Below, in pieces: positions 35,334-42,657 of a DNA stretch of 42,657 nucleotides. The position numbers and the translations under genes were made by a program. The notes under the pieces are model-generated. The model was not told the origin of the DNA and did not search any database. It saw only the letters and a list, made by a program, of their open reading frames with translations. Source of the DNA: Planctomycetota bacterium. GTDB taxonomy: Bacteria; Planctomycetota; Planctomycetia; Gemmatales; Gemmataceae. The stretch is from contig VGZI01000031.1 of assembly GCA_016872605.1 (NCBI GenBank), positions 1 to 42,657 on the forward strand, in the 5' to 3' direction. How positions within the stretch are numbered: the first letter of the stretch is position 1; each line of letters opens with the position of its first letter.

Positions 35334-35816
35334 TCACGGGAAGCGATAACCGCCGTAAGGAGAATATCCGAAGGTCTTGGTGGTGCTGAACGATTCCGAG
35401 TAGTCCATGCCGCGCACGAAGGTTCGCGTGGCGCTGAAGGACCGCACGTTGCTGCCGAACGAATCCGCCGATGCGGACACGGTGTAGGTTCCCGGCGGCA
35501 GGTTGACTGATCCGGAGCCGAACGGGGCGACGGAGATGGTCCTGTAGGTGGCGCCGGAATAGCTGACCGAGATTCGGTGCGATGTCGTATTCTGAATCGT
35601 CACGGTAACGCTGTTGCCGCTCAGACGGTCGAGCAATTCTTCAAATTCTCGCGCTCTTCGTGCATCCTCGGCGGCTTTGGCGGCGCGAGCGTCCGCGTCG
35701 TCGAAGTCCTTGATTTTTGCTTGTGCCTCCGCCGCGAAGCCGCTTTTCGGGTGGTCGTTCAGGGTTGATCGAAAGATATACGCCGAGCCATAACACGGCG
35801 TGCGAGTCGTTTCCAC
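35334..35816 (-). CDS. Hypothetical protein, probably 5'-truncated
   Basis: The 160-residue frame begins with a TPR-like piece (YIFRSTLNDHPKSGFAAEAQ), then a charged helix (AKIKDFDDADARAAKAAEDA...FEELLDRL, about 35-65), then a beta-rich C-terminal domain (VTVTIQNTTSHRISVSYSGA, PFGSGSVNLPPGTYTVSASA, FVRGMDYSESFSTTKTFGYS) reminiscent of carboxypeptidase-regulatory or PEGA-like folds. No signal peptide or good ribosome binding site precedes the ATG, although the C-terminal domain looks extracellular. The upstream 115 bases hold only a repeat. I suspect loss of the N-terminal half. No known family. Confidence 0.5.
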   Translation of the reverse strand: METTRTPCYGSAYIFRSTLNDHPKSGFAAEAQAKIKDFDDADARAAKAAEDARRAREFEELLDRLSGNSVTVTIQNTTSHRISVSYSGATYRTISVAPFGSGSVNLPPGTYTVSASADSFGSNVRSFSATRTFVRGMDYSESFSTTKTFGYSPYGGYRFP

Positions 35817-35861
35817 ATACGGAGCGCCGGCGCGACTGTTCCGTGGAGTTTGTGAAAAAAT

Positions 35862-35928
35862 GCCTCACGCCAAGGCACAAGGATGGACAAAAGGAATCCT
35901 GGTTCTTCCTTTGCGCCTTTGCGTGAGA
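35862..35928. repeat. CTCACGCCAAGGCAC / TTTGCGCCTTTGCGTGAG palindrome
   Basis: CCTCACGCCAAGGCACAAGG at the left faces TTCCTTTGCGCCTTTGCGTG at the right, near-inverse arms around about 27 bases. The right arm ends about four bases before the stop of the minus-strand oxidoreductase gene. Confidence 0.75.
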
Positions 35929-35931
35929 TTT

Positions 35932-37008
35932 TCAGGCTTCAAGCGGGAACTTGATCGATCGGCGTTCGCGGTTGGAGCGGTAGATGGCGGTGAACATCTC
36001 GACGACGCGGCGGCCGGTTTCGCCCGTTACTTCGGGAGGCCGATCGTCGCGTACCGCTTGCAGGAAGTCCTTGATCTGCAGGGCGTGATAGTGCGTCGCA
36101 GCTTTCACTTGCTTGAACACGGCGCGATCGTCGGCCTGGAACTGAGGCAGCAGCGCCTCTTCGCCGGGGATGGTCCACAGGTCATTGAGCGGCGGGTCGG
36201 TCGGCTCGGAGACGCCTGCGACGAAGGTAGCGCCGCGATCGGTCTCGACGCCGACCGATGCCGCGTTGGAACCATGCACGTGGACCTTGGCGTAGATTCC
36301 GGGCTTGGTCGTGAGCGTTGCGACGATGGAGCCGAGCGCGCCCGATTTGAAGCGGATCATCGCCAGGGCGGTGTCCTCGACTTCGATGTACGGGTGATTG
36401 AGGTTGGCCCAGACGCCGGTGATCTCGTCGATGTCGCCCATGAACCATTGCAGGAGGTCGAGATGGTGCGGCGACTGATTGACGAGGACGCCGCCGCCTT
36501 CGCTGTCCCACTTGCCTCGCCAGGCGTCGGATTGATAGTAGGCCTGATCGCGCCAGCTGAACATCTGGAAGACGCCGAGGATGGGTGTGCCGATCTTGCC
36601 GGCGTCGATGGCCGCCTTCATCCGGCGAACCGCTTCGTAGTAACGCCGCTGGCTGATGACGCCAAGCTTCGTCCCCGCTTTGCGCGACGCGGCCAGCATC
36701 GCATCGCAGTCCGCCAGGCTTGCGGCCAACGGCTTCTCAACGAGCGCCGACACGCCGAACTCCGCCGCCCGGATCACCGCGCCGGCATGCAACGGATGCG
36801 GCGTGCAGACGCAGATCGCGTTCGGCTTCGTCTCCGCCAACATTGCGCCGAGATCGGTGTAGCCACGCACCCCGAACCGCTCGGCAAACACCTTGGCGCG
36901 TTGCCCGTCGGCGTCACACACCGCGACGAACTCCGATTCCGCCAACTCACGCAGCGCAATCGCGTGGGTCTGCCCGACTTTGCCGCAGCCGACGAGTGCG
37001 GTGCGCAT
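35932..37008 (-). CDS. Gfo/Idh/MocA family NAD(P)-dependent oxidoreductase
   Basis: The 358-residue protein has an N-terminal Rossmann domain with GCGKVGQTHA at 8-17, CVCTPHPLHAGAVIRAAEFG, and the family-defining VEKPLAAS. The C-terminal alpha/beta domain contains SEGGGVLVNQSPHHLDLLQW (the DxxxH-like segment bearing the catalytic His) and a closing TGETGRRVVEMFTAIYRSNR typical of sugar or inositol dehydrogenases. AAGGAG five bases before the ATG at 37008 fixes the start. The ribosome binding site overlaps the first bases of the palindrome at 37017. No sugar transport or isomerase gene is adjacent, so the substrate cannot be inferred. Confidence 0.92.
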   Translation of the reverse strand: MRTALVGCGKVGQTHAIALRELAESEFVAVCDADGQRAKVFAERFGVRGYTDLGAMLAETKPNAICVCTPHPLHAGAVIRAAEFGVSALVEKPLAASLADCDAMLAASRKAGTKLGVISQRRYYEAVRRMKAAIDAGKIGTPILGVFQMFSWRDQAYYQSDAWRGKWDSEGGGVLVNQSPHHLDLLQWFMGDIDEITGVWANLNHPYIEVEDTALAMIRFKSGALGSIVATLTTKPGIYAKVHVHGSNAASVGVETDRGATFVAGVSEPTDPPLNDLWTIPGEEALLPQFQADDRAVFKQVKAATHYHALQIKDFLQAVRDDRPPEVTGETGRRVVEMFTAIYRSNRERRSIKFPLEA

Positions 37009-37016
37009 ATCCACTC

Positions 37017-37117
37017 CTTCGTAGGGACAAGCTGCCAGCTTGTCCCCCTCGTCGCCTGAAGAAAACGAATATCCCACCGGGTTCCAGGGGACAAGCTGGC
37101 AGCTTGTCCCTACGAAG
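37017..37117. repeat. GGGACAAGCTGGCAGCTTGT palindrome
   Basis: CTTCGTAGGGACAAGCTGCC then AGCTTGTCCCC on the left faces GGGGACAAGCTGGCAGCTTG then TCCCTACGAAG on the right across about 40 bases. Each arm is also itself palindromic (ACAAGCTGNCAGCTTGT). It fills the divergent gap between the oxidoreductase and DUF2330 genes and touches the ribosome binding site of the former. Confidence 0.88.
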
Positions 37118-37194
37118 ACGGCAGAATTTCTCTACCAGGCGGAACACAGACATGGTAGTATCAAACCGTGCCCATCCCCTGTGAGGATACGATC

Positions 37195-38565
37195 ATGCGT
37201 TGCCCCTGTCTCGTGCTGACGATCCTGCTCGCCATCGCGCCCGGCGCCGATGCGGCGTGTTGTTACTTCTCGGCCAAGAATGCCGACATCTTGCAGCCGG
37301 CGCAGAAGGTGTTCATTACCTGGGACCCGGCCGAGAAGGTCGAGACGTTCACCGTCCAGCCCAAGTTCGAAGGCAACGCCCTCGACTTCGGCATGGTCAT
37401 CCCCACGCCGACGCAACCGAAGCTCAACGAGATGCCGCGCGATTTCTTCAAGCACCTCGCGGTGTACACGATCATGAAGCGGCGGGAGATGCCAGTGTCC
37501 AGATTGTTGCCCATTCAGCCAGTTTCGAACCTAGGAGTTCTTCGGGATTTGGACGGGGCTATCGGGGGCCGGCCGGTCGACTTCGCAGGGACTGATCCTC
37601 GGCGCACCGTCATCGTCCGCGAGGCCGGCATCGTCGGGTCGCTCGATTACAAGATCATCGAAGCGTCGCGGGCGGATGATCTCTTCCAATGGCTCAAGGA
37701 TCACAAGTACAGCTACTCCGGCGATGAAGCGACCTTGAACCACTACATCCAGAAAAAATGGCTCTTCACCGTCATGAAGATCGACACCATGCAGATGAAA
37801 CGCAACAAGGACGGCACCTTCGACGGCGAAGTTACGCCCACGCGCTTCAAGTTCACGACCGACAAGCTCGTCTATCCGCTCAAGATCACGCAGATCTCGG
37901 TGCGCGAAAAGACCGAGGCCCTCTTCTACGTGCAGGCCCCGTTCAAGGTCGATCTGCCCGGCGACCTGAGCTACCAGTACACCTGGATTCCCATGCTGCA
38001 AGGCGCGATCGGCTGCTCCGGCGGCATCCCCGGAAAAGGACAAGACTGGCTCGACGTATTCAAGCCCCAGACGCAGGCGCTCCTCGACCGAGCCGGCCTG
38101 CTCAACTTCCGCTTCATCGCCGGCCAGCGTCCGCAGCCCAACAACAAGGGGCACATTCCGACCACGATGGAGTGGGCTCGCAAGCTGACCAAGGACGACA
38201 TCGCCGTTCTCGCCGGCAAAGCGCCGTGGAGCGAGCGCGTGCCGAACGTCGATGAGGGTTTCACGCAAGCCGACTTGAAGGACGCGAAGCGAGCCGAGGC
38301 GATCTACAAGGTTATCCGCGCTCGGCTCGACAAATCGCGCAAGGACCGCCCGTTCGGCTACCTGGTGCGCGAAGCGCCAGCCGACGATGTCAGGAACCTG
38401 CAACAACTCGCCGGGCACTTGACGGAGAGCCTGTTCATCACGAAGTTCCGCAAGATCTTCGCCCGCGACGAGATGAACGACGATTTGCTGATTGTGCCCG
38501 CAAGATACAACGGCGCCGAGGACAATTCGGAGTACGAAGAGATGCTGCCCAGCTCGCCGCCATGA
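37195..38565 (+). CDS. DUF2330 domain secreted protein
   Basis: The 456-residue protein has a signal peptide (MRCPCLVLTILLAIAPGADA) followed directly by ACCYFSAKNADILQPAQKVF, the hallmark start of the DUF2330 family (mature Cys-Cys right at the cleavage site). Further family parts are FGMVIPTPTQPKLNEMPRDF and KLVYPLKITQISVREKTEAL. GAGGA eight bases upstream supports the ATG at 37195. The function of DUF2330 proteins is unknown; they are secreted or envelope-attached in planctomycetes, myxobacteria and related groups. Cysteines at the predicted cleavage site could be lipidated, but no lipobox leucine is visible at -3. Nothing nearby suggests a pathway. Confidence 0.88.
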   Translation: MRCPCLVLTILLAIAPGADAACCYFSAKNADILQPAQKVFITWDPAEKVETFTVQPKFEGNALDFGMVIPTPTQPKLNEMPRDFFKHLAVYTIMKRREMPVSRLLPIQPVSNLGVLRDLDGAIGGRPVDFAGTDPRRTVIVREAGIVGSLDYKIIEASRADDLFQWLKDHKYSYSGDEATLNHYIQKKWLFTVMKIDTMQMKRNKDGTFDGEVTPTRFKFTTDKLVYPLKITQISVREKTEALFYVQAPFKVDLPGDLSYQYTWIPMLQGAIGCSGGIPGKGQDWLDVFKPQTQALLDRAGLLNFRFIAGQRPQPNNKGHIPTTMEWARKLTKDDIAVLAGKAPWSERVPNVDEGFTQADLKDAKRAEAIYKVIRARLDKSRKDRPFGYLVREAPADDVRNLQQLAGHLTESLFITKFRKIFARDEMNDDLLIVPARYNGAEDNSEYEEMLPSSPP

Positions 38566-38570
38566 GAACT

Positions 38571-38680
38571 TAACCACAGATGGACACGGATAAACACAGA
38601 TAGGAGTGGTGGTAGTGCTTCTCCAAACCACTCGTTACTGACCAATCCCATCTGTGTTTATCCGTGTTCATCTGTGGTTA
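38571..38680. repeat. TAACCACAGATGGACACGGA / inverse repeat with stop codon
   Basis: TAACCACAGATGGACACGGA...TAAACACAGAT (38571-38601) faces ATCTGTGTTTATCCGTGTTC...ATCTGTGGTTA (38650-38680), 31-base arms with one mismatch. On the minus strand the first three bases of the element are the TAA stop of the MetE-like gene. Confidence 0.9.
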
Positions 38681-39745
38681 TTTATGTCGTTCGCGGAGCA
38701 GCTTGGCGGCTTGGCCGAGGCTCTTGAGCTTGGCGTACGCTTCCTCCATGGGTATCTCGTGGTCCTTGCCGGGAGCGAAACCGCAGTCGGGGTTGAGGCT
38801 GATGCGGTTGGCGCCGACATAGGGGAGCGCCTTCTCGACCCGCAGCGCGATCACCTCGGCCGATTCGATCTCGGGAAAGCGCACATCAACGCAGCCCAGG
38901 CCGATCTTGATGTTCCCCGGCAACTCCTTGAGGATCGCGACATCGCCGGCGACGGGGATCGAGAATTCCATCATCAGTTGATCGACCTTGAGCCGTTTGA
39001 CGTGATGCAGGATCGCCTCGTAGCCGCCCGCCGCCCCCCAGCCGCGGCGGCCCCAATTGCGGCGACAAAGATGCACGGCAAGGGTGACGCCTTTCACATC
39101 GGCGACAATCTGATTGATCCAATTGACAGCGTTGCGCATCTCTACTTCCGGGTCGGCGAAGCCGGCGCGTATCTGCGGGTCGACGAGTACGCATAAATGC
39201 GGCTCGTCGAGCTGGATCACGTCCACGCCGACGTCGCGGATTGCCAACAGCTCTTGCCGAAGGTACGGCACCACAGCTTCGCAGAACGCTTCGCGTGTCG
39301 GGTACGCCGAGGCGGAATGTTCCTTAACCCACATGCGCTGGCCGATCAAGTACGGCGATGGCAGCGCGACTTTGACATGGCGATCCGTGTTCTCTCTGAG
39401 GAAGCGAGCCTCCTCGGCAATGACGCCGGGCTTGCGCGGCGTCAACTTTTGCGTGACGACCTGGTGATAGGCGAACACGTCGCGTTTGATCCAAGAAAAG
39501 CCGGTAGCGATTTCGCCGATGACGTCGACGTACGTTTCGCGCCGCCACTCTCCGTCGGAGATGATGTCGATGCCAGCCTGCTCCTGCATACCGATGGCGA
39601 ACCGGACGGCATCGTTCATGCGCTTGAGCCAGCCCGCGTCATGATCGCCGGTGCGCGAGCCGGCGGCAAGCAAGTCCTTGACATACTGCGGCCGCGGCAT
39701 GCTGCCAACGACGGTGGACGGAAAGAGTGGAAGAGGAGATTTCAT
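38678..39745 (-). CDS. Core-type cobalamin-independent methionine synthase family protein (MetE C-terminal domain)
   Basis: The 355-residue protein corresponds to the catalytic C-terminal half of MetE only. It begins PLFPSTVVGSMPRP and has the zinc ligands His225 and Cys227 (VHLCRR), Glu260 (MMEFSIP) and Cys321 (NPDCGF); the 61-residue spacing between Glu260 and Cys321 equals that of E. coli MetE Glu665 and Cys726. AGGAGA four bases before the ATG at 39745 supports the start. Proteins lacking the N-terminal half cannot bind polyglutamyl-folate in the same way; some core-MetE enzymes are known to use methylcobalamin-bound corrinoid proteins as methyl donor. Alternatives in this superfamily include coenzyme M-type methyltransferases. 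metK lies elsewhere in the window. Function as methionine synthase is likely but not certain. Confidence 0.88.
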   Translation of the reverse strand: MKSPLPLFPSTVVGSMPRPQYVKDLLAAGSRTGDHDAGWLKRMNDAVRFAIGMQEQAGIDIISDGEWRRETYVDVIGEIATGFSWIKRDVFAYHQVVTQKLTPRKPGVIAEEARFLRENTDRHVKVALPSPYLIGQRMWVKEHSASAYPTREAFCEAVVPYLRQELLAIRDVGVDVIQLDEPHLCVLVDPQIRAGFADPEVEMRNAVNWINQIVADVKGVTLAVHLCRRNWGRRGWGAAGGYEAILHHVKRLKVDQLMMEFSIPVAGDVAILKELPGNIKIGLGCVDVRFPEIESAEVIALRVEKALPYVGANRISLNPDCGFAPGKDHEIPMEEAYAKLKSLGQAAKLLRERHK

Positions 39746-39765
39746 GATCTCTCCTGTTTTCAAGT

Positions 39766-39843
39766 CGGGAGGGCGAGGTTCCTGCCGAGCCGGTGTCGGA
39801 AACGGTCGCGGGTTCGCGGCTCGGCAGGAGCCTCGCCCTCCCG
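39766..39843. repeat. CGGGAGGGCGAGG...CTGCCGAGCCG palindrome
   Basis: Arms 39766-39792 and 39817-39843, 27 bases with one mismatch, around 24 bases. The same element forms the inner arms of the nested palindrome at 14376-14474. It lies between two minus-strand genes. Confidence 0.9.
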
Positions 39844-39850
39844 CAGTCCG

Positions 39851-41464
39851 TCAAGAAAGCTCGGCCAACGGGGCGTAGCGGGCGATGATGGCGAGGGCGG
39901 AGCGCAGGCCGTCGACGGCGGCGCTGACGATGCCGCCGGCGTATCCCGCTCCTTCGCCGACCGGATAGAGCCCGGTGATGCCGGGCGATTCGCGACTGCG
40001 GTCGTCGCGGACGATGCGGACGGGCGAACTGCCACGCGATTCCGGGCCGACTAGATACGCTTCTTGCAAGAATTTGCCGTGCCAGCGCTGATCAAGGATC
40101 GGCAACCCGTGCCGCAGCGCATCCTGAACGATCGGCGGCACAAGTTCACCGATCTGGGCCAGCACCAAACCGCGCGGGTAGCTGCACACGGGCGTGGCGA
40201 GCGTCGGCCGATTGGCCAGGAAATCGTTCGCACCCTGGATCGGGCACGCATAGTCGCCGCGGCCCAACTCGAACGCTCGCTTCTCGTAGATCTGCTGCAA
40301 ACGCATGCCGGCGAGCACATCGCTTGCGCCGAATTGCTCGACGGGAATCGTCACCACCAGACCGCTGTTGGCGAACGGCGAGCTGCGCTGCGACAGGCTC
40401 ATGCCGTTGGTGCAGAAGTAGCCTGGCTCGGACACGCTCGGAATAATGTGCCCGCCGGCGCACATACAGAACGTGAACAAATCGTGCGGGCCGCGTGCCA
40501 CGAGATTGTAGTCCGCCGACCCAAGGCGAGCCTCCAGATGCGCCGGTCCGTACTTGACGCGATTGACGATCTCCTGCGGCTGTTCGATGCGCACGCCCAT
40601 TTGAAACGGCTTGGGGGCCATCGGCACGCCGCGCCGCAGCAACGTTTCAAAGGTGTCACGCGCGCTATGGCCGATCGCGAGCAGCACGACGCTCGCCGCG
40701 AGGTATCCCGACGACGTGGCGACGCCGCGCACCGTGCCATCGACGAGATGTAAATCCTCGACGCGGCAATTGAAACGCACCTGGCCTCCCAGCGCTTCGA
40801 TGCGCCGCCGAATCGCCTTGACCACGGCCGGCAGCCGATTGCTCCCCAGATGCGGGCGATAGTCATACAGGATCGACGGCTTTCCTTTGCATTCGGCGAA
40901 GAGTTCGAGCACGCGCCGCACATCGGGCCCGCTGCCGCGAAACGTCAGCTTGCCGTCGCTGAACGTGCCGGCGCCGCCTTCGCCGAAGAGATAGTTGCTC
41001 TCCGGCTCAAACGCTCCGCCGGCGTCGAATCGCTGCACGTCGTGGATGCGCTCGCGCACCGCCTTGCCGCGCTCCAGGACGATAGGGCGATAACCTTGCT
41101 CGGCGAGGAAATACCCTGCAACCAAACCCGCCGGCCCCGATCCAACGATGATCGGCGGATGCTCGAGCGATTCGCTCCCCGGCGCCGGCATGCGAAACGC
41201 CGGCTCTTCGTGTTGATCGATCGTCAATTCGCGATGCTTGCGGCGGGCGCGCGTCATCAGCAGCGTCTCGTCTTCGTGCGTGCCGACTTCCGCCGCATAG
41301 ACGAAATGAAACGCTCCCTTTTGTCGGGCATCCAGGCTCTTTCGCAAAATGCGCCAGCGCGACAGTCCTTCCGGCGCGATGCCAAGCACGCGCGCAATGT
41401 GGCCCGGTAGTGCGGCCTCCGGTTCGTCGATGCTCAAACGCAGATTCGCGATGCGCAAGGTCAT
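39851..41464 (-). CDS. NAD(FAD)-dependent dehydrogenase-like flavoprotein (COG2509)
   Basis: The 537-residue protein has an N-terminal ferredoxin-like domain (about 1-75; RWRILRKSLDARQKGAFHFV) then the FAD motif PPIIVGSGPAGLVAGYFLAE at about 103-122. COG2509 markers follow: GGAGTFSDGKLTFRGSGPDV, HLGSNRLPAVVKAIRRRIEA, VVLLAIGHSARDTFETLLRR, CMCAGGHIIPSVSEPGYFCT and a C-terminal GLYPVGEGAGYAGGIVSAAV. This family is widespread yet lacks a firmly assigned reaction; the closest characterised proteins are FAD-dependent dehydrogenases. The ATG at 41464 is followed by a conventional start (TLRIANLRLSIDE). It is divergent from the LON-domain gene across a CACGAAGG repeat. Confidence 0.92.
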   Translation of the reverse strand: MTLRIANLRLSIDEPEAALPGHIARVLGIAPEGLSRWRILRKSLDARQKGAFHFVYAAEVGTHEDETLLMTRARRKHRELTIDQHEEPAFRMPAPGSESLEHPPIIVGSGPAGLVAGYFLAEQGYRPIVLERGKAVRERIHDVQRFDAGGAFEPESNYLFGEGGAGTFSDGKLTFRGSGPDVRRVLELFAECKGKPSILYDYRPHLGSNRLPAVVKAIRRRIEALGGQVRFNCRVEDLHLVDGTVRGVATSSGYLAASVVLLAIGHSARDTFETLLRRGVPMAPKPFQMGVRIEQPQEIVNRVKYGPAHLEARLGSADYNLVARGPHDLFTFCMCAGGHIIPSVSEPGYFCTNGMSLSQRSSPFANSGLVVTIPVEQFGASDVLAGMRLQQIYEKRAFELGRGDYACPIQGANDFLANRPTLATPVCSYPRGLVLAQIGELVPPIVQDALRHGLPILDQRWHGKFLQEAYLVGPESRGSSPVRIVRDDRSRESPGITGLYPVGEGAGYAGGIVSAAVDGLRSALAIIARYAPLAELS

Positions 41465-41494
41465 CCCGGTATTTTATCGTTCCTGGCGCCGCGG

Positions 41495-41528
41495 AAAAAA
41501 TCCACGAAGGACACCAAGGACACGAAGT
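41495..41528. repeat. CCACGAAGGACACCAAGGAC word repeat
   Basis: A short-period CACNAAGGA string in the divergent gap between the flavoprotein and LON-domain genes; a sister of the one at 27882-27918. Confidence 0.6.
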
Positions 41529-41585
41529 GAGAATGCGGTCCATATCATGAAGTCAGGGCTTGTGTCTCATGCCGGAGGACGACAC

Positions 41586-42269
41586 ATGAGCGAATCAGGA
41601 TCGCTGGCGGATTTCATGGGCCGCGCGAGGCTGTTTCCGCTGCCGAACCTCGTGTTCTTCCCGCAGGTGATGCAGCCGTTACACATCTTTGAGCCACGCT
41701 ATCGGCAGCTCACGTCGGATGCGCTGGAAGGCGACCGGTACATCGCGATGGTGCTGCCGATGCCCGGCTGGGAATCGGATTACGCGGCGGCGCCGGCCAT
41801 ACACACCGTGGCGTGCCTGGGCCGGATCGTCGCGGAGCAACGGCTCGAGGATGGGAAATTCAACATCCTGCTCCGAGGCCACGCACGCATCCGCATCACG
41901 AAGGAGGTTGTGTCCAAAAAGCTCTACCGCATTGCCGACGCGGAAATACTCAATGAGGTGCCGATCGAGGACACCGCCGATGAGGCCGTTTGGCGAGCGA
42001 CACTCGACAAAAAGGCGCCGACGTGGTTCACGGCTCCCGGCGAACTTGCCGAGCAGTTCTCGAAGCTGTTGCACAACGACCTGCCGCTCGGCGTTCTCTG
42101 CGACATCCTCGCATTCGCGCTTCCGCTGGACGCCGAGTTCAAGCAATCGCTTCTGGAGGAAGTGAGCGTGGAAGCACGGCTGCGGACCCTGCACGATTTT
42201 CTGGAAGCCGCCAAGGCAGTCGCATCGGGGTCGCAGCGAAAGTTTCCGCCGGAATTCAGTCCCAATTGA
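41586..42269 (+). CDS. LON substrate-binding domain protein (LonN family)
   Basis: The 227-residue protein is a stand-alone version of the N-terminal substrate-binding domain of Lon protease. It shows the LFPLPNLVFFPQVMQPLHIF opening, the EPRYRQLTSDAL helix, ACLGRIVAEQRLEDGKFNIL, and GHARIRITKEVVSKKLYRIA strands, then a helical C-terminal half. No ATPase or protease domain is present, so it is not Lon itself; it may bind unfolded proteins or act as an adaptor. GGAGG eight bases upstream supports the ATG. The gap at 42270-42450 downstream shows no gene; a TACAAT at 42419-42424 is a possible -10 box for the next gene. Confidence 0.9.
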   Translation: MSESGSLADFMGRARLFPLPNLVFFPQVMQPLHIFEPRYRQLTSDALEGDRYIAMVLPMPGWESDYAAAPAIHTVACLGRIVAEQRLEDGKFNILLRGHARIRITKEVVSKKLYRIADAEILNEVPIEDTADEAVWRATLDKKAPTWFTAPGELAEQFSKLLHNDLPLGVLCDILAFALPLDAEFKQSLLEEVSVEARLRTLHDFLEAAKAVASGSQRKFPPEFSPN

Positions 42270-42450
42270 GGCCTGTGTTTGGCTGCTTCGCCGACTCAGT
42301 TGCATGGTCGGCTCGATGGCGCTGAAAGGGATCGCTTTGCTTCAGCGCGGCGGCCGATTTTGATGCCTTGACCTGCACCGGCCGATGCCGACTGCTCTGC
42401 GCCAGAGATTGTCTTTGGTACAATATCCGTGCCACAGGAGAGCTTGGATC

Positions 42451-42657
42451 ATGAGCACACCCACGTTGCCACCGACGACAATGGACGGGGCGCTCACCGG
42501 CTTGCCGACGCGTATCCAGTATGGCGCCGGCTGTGCCGATGACGCCGGAGCAGTTCTTCGAGTTTTGCCAGCAGAATCCAGACAAGCGGTTTGAACAGAC
42601 GGCCCAAGGGGAGTTGATTATCATGCCGCCCCTTGGACTTGACGGAGGTTTCCAGGA
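42451..42657 (+). pseudogene. Uma2 family gene, apparent frameshift, cut by the window end
   Basis: An ATG at 42451 preceded by AGGAG opens a frame reading STPTLPPTTMDGALTGLPTR then IQYGAG, after which it runs into a stop at 42594. In the next frame, from about 42533, the sequence reads VPMTPEQFFEFCQQNPDKRF then EQTAQGELIIMPPLG, the unmistakable N-terminal half of an Uma2 (DUF820) protein. Removing one base around 42532-42534 joins the two into a normal protein start. If translation instead begins at the ATG at 42539 (MTPEQFF), the gene may be intact without the N-terminal extension, but no ribosome binding site precedes that ATG. The rest of the gene lies beyond the window. Confidence 0.65.

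Noticed and set aside
35641-35880. Alternative frame that could extend the 35334-35816 gene upstream by frameshift
   Set aside because: The sequence in that frame has no family resemblance or signal peptide, and part of it lies in a repeat.

Overview
The window is G+C-rich bacterial chromosome and looks like a planctomycete, most likely from the Gemmatales/Gemmataceae side. This rests on a co-occurring set of family types: a zinc-ribbon Ser/Thr kinase fused to WD40 repeats, an ECF sigma factor fused to a membrane segment and PDZ domain, a DUF1501 protein with a twin-arginine leader, Uma2 (DUF820) proteins, HEAT, NHL and leucine-rich secreted proteins, an exported carboxypeptidase-like protein, and an LptD-like outer-membrane protein. 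I see no rRNA, tRNA, CRISPR array, insertion sequence or phage gene. The assignment is inference from gene content.

Layout. 1-3.4 kb: kinase with 15 WD40 units. 3.6-6.4 kb: two exported SAM-dependent methyltransferases followed by metK, all on the minus strand. 6.5-9 kb: sigma factor/PDZ fusion broken by a one-base frameshift, then a HEAT-type secreted protein. 9.3-12.1 kb (minus): DUF1501 protein, Uma2 protein, methyltransferase. 12.2-17.9 kb (plus): flavoprotein, VTT-domain membrane protein, 1081-residue LptD-like protein. 18-19.1 kb (minus): small secreted protein, CBS protein. 19.3-24.5 kb (plus): nucleoside transporter, cytidine deaminase, M24 peptidase, accB, accC. 24.7-27.8 kb: less G+C-rich accessory patch with a GmrSD-like DUF262/HNH protein and a ParB-like/small-protein pair. 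27.9-29.95 kb: glnA divergent from an Rrf2 regulator. 30-32 kb (minus): DRG-type GTPase and an exported carboxypeptidase-like protein. 32.1-35.2 kb: purine nucleoside phosphorylase, NHL protein, LRR protein. 35.3-42.6 kb: a small hypothetical gene, Gfo/Idh/MocA oxidoreductase, DUF2330 protein, MetE-core methyltransferase, COG2509 flavoprotein, LON-domain protein and a frameshifted Uma2 gene cut by the window end.

Functional threads. Methyl-group metabolism (metK, MetE-core protein, three SAM methyltransferases), nucleoside salvage (CNT transporter, cytidine deaminase, PNP), the first step of fatty-acid synthesis (accBC), nitrogen assimilation (glnA), and envelope biogenesis (LptD-like, VTT protein) are all present. 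Apart from accBC and the pairs noted, most genes stand alone with short gaps.

The most striking non-genic feature is the density of intergenic palindromes: more than twenty elements from at least ten sequence families sit between genes, some supplying or abutting stop codons or replacing a ribosome binding site. Three genes also carry apparent frameshifts (sigma factor, carboxypeptidase-like protein, terminal Uma2), which may reflect real decay or sequence errors.
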